A stretch of 50,162 nt of DNA from Akkermansiaceae bacterium (GTDB taxonomy: Bacteria; Verrucomicrobiota; Verrucomicrobiia; Verrucomicrobiales; Akkermansiaceae): NCBI GenBank assembly GCA_023301765.1, contig JALZUC010000029.1, forward strand, positions 1 through 50,162. Reading direction: 5' to 3'. The position numbers and the translations under genes were made by a program. The notes below the pieces were generated by a model. The model was not told the DNA's origin and made no database searches. It saw only the letters and a program-made list of their open reading frames with translations. The number at the start of each line of letters is the position of its first letter. Position 1 is the first letter of the stretch. Of the stretch, positions 44,199 through 50,162 are shown in pieces.

Positions 44199-46712
44199 TC
44201 ATCGCCACTCATGTTTAGGGTACCTCCCGGCTAGGTCTTTTTTCATCTGAGGATAGCCACGCTCCCAGAAGCCTTTAAGATCTCCCGTGACTTGCCATGG
44301 CCTCTGGTTTGGGGCAAGCAGGTGAACGAGCAAGCCCACTTTACCCTCTGCTATTTTGGGAAGCTCCTCCACATCGTAAAGGTGCTGCATCTTCATCGCT
44401 ATCCATGGCTCAGCTCCTACTTTGTACCTCACCTTCGTGGTCTTTCCGTTAGAGAGCTTCACCTCAGTGGGGGCGTAGGCATCAAGCACTGCCTTTTGCG
44501 GCTCAGATAGCCACCTAGAAATGACTGGCAGCACCTTACGATTTTTAATTTCCTTATAGGACTTCGCTCCTTGGCAGATCTCCTCGACCACCATTTGCTG
44601 GTCATCATTACTAAATCCAGGCAACTCCATTTCTGGCATCCATTCGGTAAGATTTACCAGTCTAGCTATCCACTGCTCTATGGTACGGTCCCACTCGTTA
44701 AGCTTTAACTCACCTGAGACTACACGCTCTGAGAGTAATCGTGCTGCATCTGCCAGAGGTGGTTCACCGCCCTCCTTGGAATGAATAGTAAGGTCTCTAA
44801 ATAAGGTTTCCCTTTTTCTAATAACGCGCCGTGAGGCTTCATCATACACAGCAGTATCCACATCGCGGAACTCATCCGGAAACTGCTTAGCCAGAGCCTC
44901 TGATTTAATTTGTGTGCACCGGTTTAGATAAACACTCACCTCCCGTCCTCCTACTTCTGTAATCTCAGCTGCTATAAAAACTTCCGCACCTTTAGCCACA
45001 CTATCAGTATCCATCTTACCCTTCCTATTTCCCACCACACGGCATGACAGAGTAGCTTCCCCCATCTGCACTGCCAGTCTATCACTAAGTGCCGCAAGAA
45101 CGGCAGCACTCACCGCACTCTGATCAAAGTCATCACTCTCTGAAAACTCAAGACCAGCACGCTGAGCCAGCCCTTCTAACTGCTGCAGAGACTTACCCAA
45201 CTCTCTGGCACCTCTCGCCATGATTCCGTAGTCACCACAGCGACGGACATCATAGCTCATATCACGTGCAAATTTAAAAGCACGCCACTCGGCGGCAAAG
45301 TCTGTGGTATCTGTCTCTTCAGAGAACTGCTGCAGCCCCCCTTTCCCTCTAGCAAAAACTCCTTCACTCTGTACGGCAGCAGCTATGAATACTGCCGCAC
45401 CCAGACAGCTATTATCCTGCCCTGCAAGTAGCAACCGCGCATAACGTGGATGTAGCGGAAAACGCGCCATTATCCGCCCTTGCCCCGTGATTTCACCAAG
45501 TTCATCTAAAGCACCTAATTGACGTAAAAGCTCATGCGCAACAGCCAGTGCGGCCTCCTCCGGAGACTCTAACCACCGGAAACCAGCTACATCATCTACA
45601 CCAGCTGCCTTTAACCCCAGTAGCACCTCTGCTAGATCTACACGCTTAATTTCAGGAAGCTCAAAAGCATCTCGACTACCATGATCATTTTCACTCCAGA
45701 GACGTAAACATTTCCCGGGAGCAGTACGCCCTGCCCGGCCAGCCCGTTGATCAGCTGAGGCGCGCGATATTTTCTCAACCATTAAGGTATCTATACCACG
45801 CTCTGCATCATAGCGGGCCACACGCGCCTGTCCGGCATCTATCACAGTACGCACACCATCGATAGTTAACGATGTCTCAGCAACATTGGTCGATATGATA
45901 ATTCTCGGTGATCCCTTTGCCGCCACCGCCTCATCCTGAAGCTTTGGCGCAAGGCCACTGTATAGCGGGCAGACTTTCCACCCTCGTGACCAAGTAGAAC
46001 GCTCCACCAGCTCCACAGTACGTCGAATTTCATACACACCGGGGAGAAAAACCAATATATGCCCTACGTTTTCTCGGCTTACCTCCTGCGCGATAGCTCC
46101 TGCAACATGATCCCAGATCCCTGTGCGATTACCGCCGCGTGACGATGGTGGACTCACCGCCTGATGTTTTATTTCCACTGGAAACATACGCCCATCCGCC
46201 TCTAAGACATCACAAGGATTTAGATACTCACGTAGTCCCCCAGTCTCAAGCGTAGCAGACATCACTACCACCTTAAGATCTTTCCTTAATCCATCTTGCA
46301 GATCTAAGCAACGTGCCAGCGCCACATCACTAGCTATACGCCGCTCATGAAATTCATCAAACACCACAGCCCCCACACCAGGCAGCGAACCATCCTCCTG
46401 CAGCCAGCGCTGCAGCACACCATCCGTCACATAGACAATACGCGTCTGCTTACCCATCGTATTTTCAAAACGCACCACATGCCCTACCTCCAGTGAATCA
46501 CCTCGTAACGAGGCCACATGCCTAGCTAGTAGACGCGCAGCAATCCTCCTCGGCTGTACTACCACTATTAGCCCATCCACTCCACCGTCTAACAACATCG
46601 TAGGCACACAGGTAGATTTTCCAGATCCCGTAGGCGCGCGTAAGAGTAGCCTGCCAGTATTCTTCACCGCAGTCACAATATCTTCCCTCAGACTAAAAAC
46701 GGGTAATTCCAT
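44199..46712 (-). CDS. hrpB: ATP-dependent helicase HrpB
   Basis: An 837-residue DEAH-type helicase of the HrpB family. Seen: Walker A APTGSGKST (Lys32), the DEFH box in VVFDEFHERRIASD, motif III SATLE, GHILVFLPG, STNVAETSLTIDGV, and QRAGRAGRTAPG. The C-terminal HrpB domain is complete, ending SYKEIKNRKVLP, LPLLVHL-type and PNQRPWQVTGDL segments. Its RNA or DNA substrate is not settled in any organism. It ends with TGA. Single gene; convergent with proC. Confidence 0.95.
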   Translation of the reverse strand: MELPVFSLREDIVTAVKNTGRLLLRAPTGSGKSTCVPTMLLDGGVDGLIVVVQPRRIAARLLARHVASLRGDSLEVGHVVRFENTMGKQTRIVYVTDGVLQRWLQEDGSLPGVGAVVFDEFHERRIASDVALARCLDLQDGLRKDLKVVVMSATLETGGLREYLNPCDVLEADGRMFPVEIKHQAVSPPSSRGGNRTGIWDHVAGAIAQEVSRENVGHILVFLPGVYEIRRTVELVERSTWSRGWKVCPLYSGLAPKLQDEAVAAKGSPRIIISTNVAETSLTIDGVRTVIDAGQARVARYDAERGIDTLMVEKISRASADQRAGRAGRTAPGKCLRLWSENDHGSRDAFELPEIKRVDLAEVLLGLKAAGVDDVAGFRWLESPEEAALAVAHELLRQLGALDELGEITGQGRIMARFPLHPRYARLLLAGQDNSCLGAAVFIAAAVQSEGVFARGKGGLQQFSEETDTTDFAAEWRAFKFARDMSYDVRRCGDYGIMARGARELGKSLQQLEGLAQRAGLEFSESDDFDQSAVSAAVLAALSDRLAVQMGEATLSCRVVGNRKGKMDTDSVAKGAEVFIAAEITEVGGREVSVYLNRCTQIKSEALAKQFPDEFRDVDTAVYDEASRRVIRKRETLFRDLTIHSKEGGEPPLADAARLLSERVVSGELKLNEWDRTIEQWIARLVNLTEWMPEMELPGFSNDDQQMVVEEICQGAKSYKEIKNRKVLPVISRWLSEPQKAVLDAYAPTEVKLSNGKTTKVRYKVGAEPWIAMKMQHLYDVEELPKIAEGKVGLLVHLLAPNQRPWQVTGDLKGFWERGYPQMKKDLAGRYPKHEWR

Positions 46713-47091
46713 TATCTATTTTTTCTTATAAAATTTCTGACACATTCTCGGCGACATTCCTATGAGTTTATTAAGCGCCTATGTAAAGCTCCCATACTCT
46801 ATATAGCCTAGACCAGTAGCTCATTTTACCAGTTACATCTGCGATGTTAATTAACCAGTAGCAGACATGATTCAGAATCATAAACTCCGGTAAAGCATTG
46901 GGATAATGCAGGTTTGCTCTACCCCAGCACGAGAAATAACTTAACACCTTTAATATAAACATATTGCGTTATCATTACCGCCCTAACACTGACTTTTACA
47001 GGATGAGTTACAATGACAAAATATGATAACTCCATGACGTATGAGGGTATGGACAAATCACACATTAAATGTAAATTTAATTAATCTGGTC
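46713..47091. other. 379-base gap between hrpB and the second PVC-type cytochrome
   Basis: No gene is supported. Short frames exist, including a 63-codon minus-strand frame at 46771-46962, but none has a recognisable pattern. The region is AT-rich and must hold the divergent promoters of hrpB and the cytochrome gene. I recognise no repeat or RNA. Confidence 0.4.
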
Positions 47092-49644
47092 ATGAAACTA
47101 AATTCCATCCTCCATACCTGTTTTTATCTTAGTGTTCTGGCTATAGCAGCCTTACCTATCATAAATGCGGAGGAAATTTACCAACAAGGCTTTCTCAGTA
47201 AGGAAGAGGCCAGAAAGTCCATCCAAGTTCCTGAAGGATATAAGCTGCAGCTCGTCCTCAGTGACCCCATTATACAAGAACCCGTAGCCGTAGCATGGGA
47301 CGGTAATGGCACCATGTATGTAGTCCAGATGCGCACCTACATGAAAGACGCAGATGCCTCTGGGGAAAACGAACCGCTCTCCAGGATCTCACGCCATGAG
47401 GATACTAATGGTGATGGCGTCTATGATAAACACAGTGTTTACATTAATAAGATCATACTCCCCCGTATGATCCTTCCGCTGGATGACCGCCTTATGGTAG
47501 GTGTAAGCCACACACTCGATCTCTGGAACTACCGCGATACCAATGACGACGGCATTGCAGATGAAAAAATAAAAATATACGAAGGTGGCCCACGCGGAGG
47601 CAATATAGAGCACCAGCCTAGTGGCTTAATCTGGGCCATGGATAACTGGATTTACATGACCTATGAAAACGTCCGCCACCGTTACACCGATGGTAAACTC
47701 ATCACTCAAGTCTTACCACGCGGCAATGGCCAGTGGGGGCTGACTCAAGATGACGATGGCCGCCTCTACTACTCGCGCGCAGGTGCTGAGTCCCCTGCAG
47801 AATCATTCCAACAAGCCCCCCAGTATGGGATGATCAATTTACAAGGTCAGTTAGAAAAAGGCTTTAAACGTGTCTTCCCCATAGCCACCATACCTGATGT
47901 TCAAGGAGGATCCCAGCGCCTAGGCCCTAGTAGTGGGCTCAATTACTTCTCCGGATGCGCTGGCCAAGAAATCTTCCGTGGTAATGCCCTCCCCGGAGAT
48001 ACCTACGGTGACCTCTTTATCCCAGAGCCTGTTGGCCGCCTTATTCGCAGAGCAAAGGTCACTCGGTATAACGGTCAAAGCACCATTTCTAATACCACTC
48101 CAGATAGGGAGTTCATCCGCACTAAAGACGTAAATTTCCGCCCAGTTCAGACCGTCACTGGGCCTGACGGATGCCTCTACATCGTCGATATGCACAGAGG
48201 TATCATCCAGCAAGGTAAATGGACAAAACCAAATAGTTACCTCCGTGGCGTCATTGATAAATGGCAACTGGATAAAAATATCAACCGAGGTCGTATATAC
48301 CGCCTTGTTCATAAAGATCACCAGCCTGCACCAAAACCGCAGCTAAACACCCTACCCACTAAAGAACTCCTCAATTACCTCCATCACTCAAATGGCTGGC
48401 ACAGAGACACCGCCAAACGCCTTATTATTCTGCGTGAGGACCGTAACTCAGTGGTACCACTACTTGATGAATTATGCTTGAATCAAAAACTCAATAATCA
48501 GACCCGCATCACCGCCCTCTGGACACTAGAAGGCATATCAGCCCTCAGCCCTGAGCTACTTATCAAACTACTCGCTGATCCAGCCCCCCGCATAGTCTGT
48601 CACACCATACGAGCCAGTGAGCACTCGATTAAAAAAAATGATACTTCCCTCATCTCAGCCATTAAAAAGCACGCACACACCTCAGACCCAGAAATCGCCA
48701 TCCAGCTACTTAATACCATCCGCTACTGCGGGAGCCCTGACAGCCTAGACGAAACCAATGCTACATTAATGAGTAATCACGGACGACTACCTGCCGTAGT
48801 AGCAAACGTAGCAGCCGTTAATAAAACAAAACTCACAGGTGACGCAAAAATGCTAAAAGCCATGAAACACGGTTCTCAAATCTACGCGCAGCTCTGCACA
48901 GAGTGTCATGGCTCAAATGGCCAAGGAACCCCAATGGCTGGTCAGCCTGGCGTGACCCTAGCTCCATCACTCCGCTCAAAACGTATCACAGGCTCAGGAG
49001 AAACCCTCATCCGCATACTACTCCAGGGACTACAAGGCCCCATTGATGGTAAAACCTACGCCGCAGGTATCATGCCACCACAGGGCAGTAACAATGATCA
49101 ATGGATTGCAGATGTCGCAACCTACGTGCGTAACAGCTTTAACAACAAAGCCACCATGATCTCCTCCTCAATGGTTAAGAGTATCCGTAAAGCAGACTCT
49201 GGCCGAACAAAAATGTGGACTCAAAAAGAGCTAGGGAATCTGACCCCACAAGAACTAAAAAATCAAAATTTATGGAAACTCACCGCCAGCCACCGCGAGG
49301 CAGACCTAAAATACGCAATCGATCGGAATACAAAAACTCGCTATAGCTCAAAACATAAAATGAAACCAGGCATGTGGATTCAGGTAGAGCTACCCAGTGC
49401 CGTGGAGATACAGCGCATCACCATGGAGTTCGCCAAATCACAATCTGATTTCCCCGCCACCTACACCATCGGGTTTTCCATGGACGGAAAACACTGGGAA
49501 ACGAGTCCCGTTCAAGAAGGCACTAGCTCAGCAACAAGCTTCTTCACAACACCTACCAAAGCGCGCTTTATCCGTATTAACCAACTAGGCAAGAGCAAGA
49601 AATATTACTGGTCCATCCATGAGCTTCACCTCTTCGGCCAATAA
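47092..49644 (+). CDS. PVC-type haem-binding protein with cytochrome c and C-terminal F5/8 type C domains
   Basis: An exported protein of 850 residues from ATG 47092, which begins a good signal peptide (about 1-26); the frame is open from 47041 but those 17 residues would spoil the signal. A beta-propeller dehydrogenase domain (about 35-400, DGNGTMYVVQMRTYMKDADA, VTGPDGCLYIVDMHRGIIQ) is followed by helical repeats and a haem motif CTECH at 602-606, with Met661 as likely sixth ligand. A linker leads to a discoidin-like F5/8 type C domain at about 740-850 (IDRNTKTRYSS, WIQVELPSAVEIQRI). That domain often binds carbohydrate. It differs from the 1038-residue relative at 29643-32759 in domain order. 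Likely periplasmic or surface oxidation of a sugar or polysaccharide. Confidence 0.92.
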   Translation: MKLNSILHTCFYLSVLAIAALPIINAEEIYQQGFLSKEEARKSIQVPEGYKLQLVLSDPIIQEPVAVAWDGNGTMYVVQMRTYMKDADASGENEPLSRISRHEDTNGDGVYDKHSVYINKIILPRMILPLDDRLMVGVSHTLDLWNYRDTNDDGIADEKIKIYEGGPRGGNIEHQPSGLIWAMDNWIYMTYENVRHRYTDGKLITQVLPRGNGQWGLTQDDDGRLYYSRAGAESPAESFQQAPQYGMINLQGQLEKGFKRVFPIATIPDVQGGSQRLGPSSGLNYFSGCAGQEIFRGNALPGDTYGDLFIPEPVGRLIRRAKVTRYNGQSTISNTTPDREFIRTKDVNFRPVQTVTGPDGCLYIVDMHRGIIQQGKWTKPNSYLRGVIDKWQLDKNINRGRIYRLVHKDHQPAPKPQLNTLPTKELLNYLHHSNGWHRDTAKRLIILREDRNSVVPLLDELCLNQKLNNQTRITALWTLEGISALSPELLIKLLADPAPRIVCHTIRASEHSIKKNDTSLISAIKKHAHTSDPEIAIQLLNTIRYCGSPDSLDETNATLMSNHGRLPAVVANVAAVNKTKLTGDAKMLKAMKHGSQIYAQLCTECHGSNGQGTPMAGQPGVTLAPSLRSKRITGSGETLIRILLQGLQGPIDGKTYAAGIMPPQGSNNDQWIADVATYVRNSFNNKATMISSSMVKSIRKADSGRTKMWTQKELGNLTPQELKNQNLWKLTASHREADLKYAIDRNTKTRYSSKHKMKPGMWIQVELPSAVEIQRITMEFAKSQSDFPATYTIGFSMDGKHWETSPVQEGTSSATSFFTTPTKARFIRINQLGKSKKYYWSIHELHLFGQ

Positions 49645-50162
49645 CAAAACACTTAAAAAAGTAATCTTAACATAGTCCTATCCAAAAAACATCATATCAG
49701 AACACTTCACGCGTAATGAATTAGAAGCCACCCTTTGACTCCGGCACGGCTCTCATGCCATGGGATGAGATGACCACTCTGAACCCCTCCGCAATACCAA
49801 GGGCTGCATAGAAACAAAGAGCGCATAGTCAGAGACCTAGAGAAATCCGTAAAACGAGACTATTAAAAAACTAATTTAGGATAGCCGTGAAGGCTACCTC
49901 ACGCTGGTAAATACAGCCATGAAGCGTGAGCTTGCCCGCCTCGCAACCATGCTCAACGCTCAAAAAACTGGGCTACTTCACTACCAGAAGACTTAACTTT
50001 GATGCCAAGCGCCGCCGTGAATCACGGCGATCACGAGGACCTCTTCCACACTCATATCTGCTGCATTTACGCCTTCGCTCGAAACATACCGCCCCCCACT
50101 CTGTCAAGCGGAAGGCAAGAAATACGAGAAAATATTCTGAATGATTATCTGGCCTAAGCTCA
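49645..50162. other. 518-base end region without an intact gene; possibly a decayed coding sequence
   Basis: All frames are broken. Two short stretches read like protein ends in different frames: one near 49797-49866 (ending RDLEKSVKRDY and a stop) and one near 49883-49998 (with VNTAMKRELARLATMLNAQK and a stop). The content resembles a gene broken by frameshifts, but I cannot name a family. A 72-codon frame at 49926-50144 is basic and low in complexity and is probably not a gene. Confidence 0.4.

Noticed and set aside
44199-44201. TGA at the end of hrpB as a possible Sec codon
   Set aside because: HrpB has normal length here, no SECIS-like hairpin was seen after it, and no reason exists for a C-terminal Sec.
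1-50162. CRISPR array, insertion sequence, prophage or defence island
   Set aside because: No spaced direct repeats, transposase or integrase motifs, or nuclease-helicase clusters beyond housekeeping HrpB and a thermonuclease were seen.

Overview
The window is a chromosomal stretch of a Gram-negative bacterium, most likely a Verrucomicrobiota member (Verrucomicrobiales, Rubritalea/Akkermansiaceae-like). The evidence is two very large PVC-type haem-binding proteins (propeller, HEAT-like repeats, CxxCH), a RpiB-GlyA fusion, outer-membrane machinery (two OmpH/Skp chaperones, an RND/adaptor/OMF pump, lipoprotein signals), menaquinone synthesis (MenD), and moderate GC. Family placement is inference. 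None of the 13 start regions I read has a convincing Shine-Dalgarno sequence. I saw no insertion sequence, integrase, prophage or CRISPR array.

Layout. 1-1.8 kb: a partial gene, an exported alpha/beta hydrolase and a thioredoxin-fold ferredoxin. 1.8-11.5 kb: central metabolism, with the tkt / rpiB-glyA operon, hisG with a 34-residue ribosomal-type gene, hisJ, lgt, an M42 peptidase, DAHP synthase and a DnaQ-like exonuclease. 12-20.3 kb: a lipid and ribosome block with accA, a LysM protein carrying a degenerate L,D-transpeptidase domain, acpP, then selD-yceD-rpmF-plsX-fabH. 20.3-29.5 kb: envelope and cofactor genes (SEDS/RodA, two OmpH, panC, menD), apt, a DUF5069 gene, tRNA-Val(GAC), hisF, a thermonuclease and uppP. 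29.6-36.6 kb: a 1038-residue cytochrome-like protein, an M48-TerB protease with LemA, and the radical SAM protein ArsS. 36.6-43.1 kb: a tetR-omf-mfp-rnd efflux operon. 43.2-49.6 kb: proC, hrpB and a second PVC-type cytochrome. 49.65 kb to the end: no intact gene.

The strongest unusual feature is selD. Its true reading frame starts at 15970 and runs through an in-frame TGA at 16021-16023, which sits where E. coli SelD has its active-site Cys17. A SECIS-like hairpin with a GGUUC apical loop follows at 16048-16068. The gene should therefore encode a selenocysteine-containing SelD that ordinary gene calling truncates by 77 codons. Other points of note are the LysM protein whose L,D-transpeptidase signature SHGCIR is replaced by SRGFYL, the RpiB-GlyA fusion directly downstream of transketolase, an M48 protease with a TerB-like tail beside LemA, and a 34-residue COX24/bS22-type gene that is easily missed.

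The genes work together mainly in type II fatty-acid and phospholipid synthesis (accA, acpP, plsX, fabH), envelope assembly (lgt, uppP, RodA, OmpH), and pentose, one-carbon and histidine metabolism. Six rho-independent terminators are clear and mark the transcription units.
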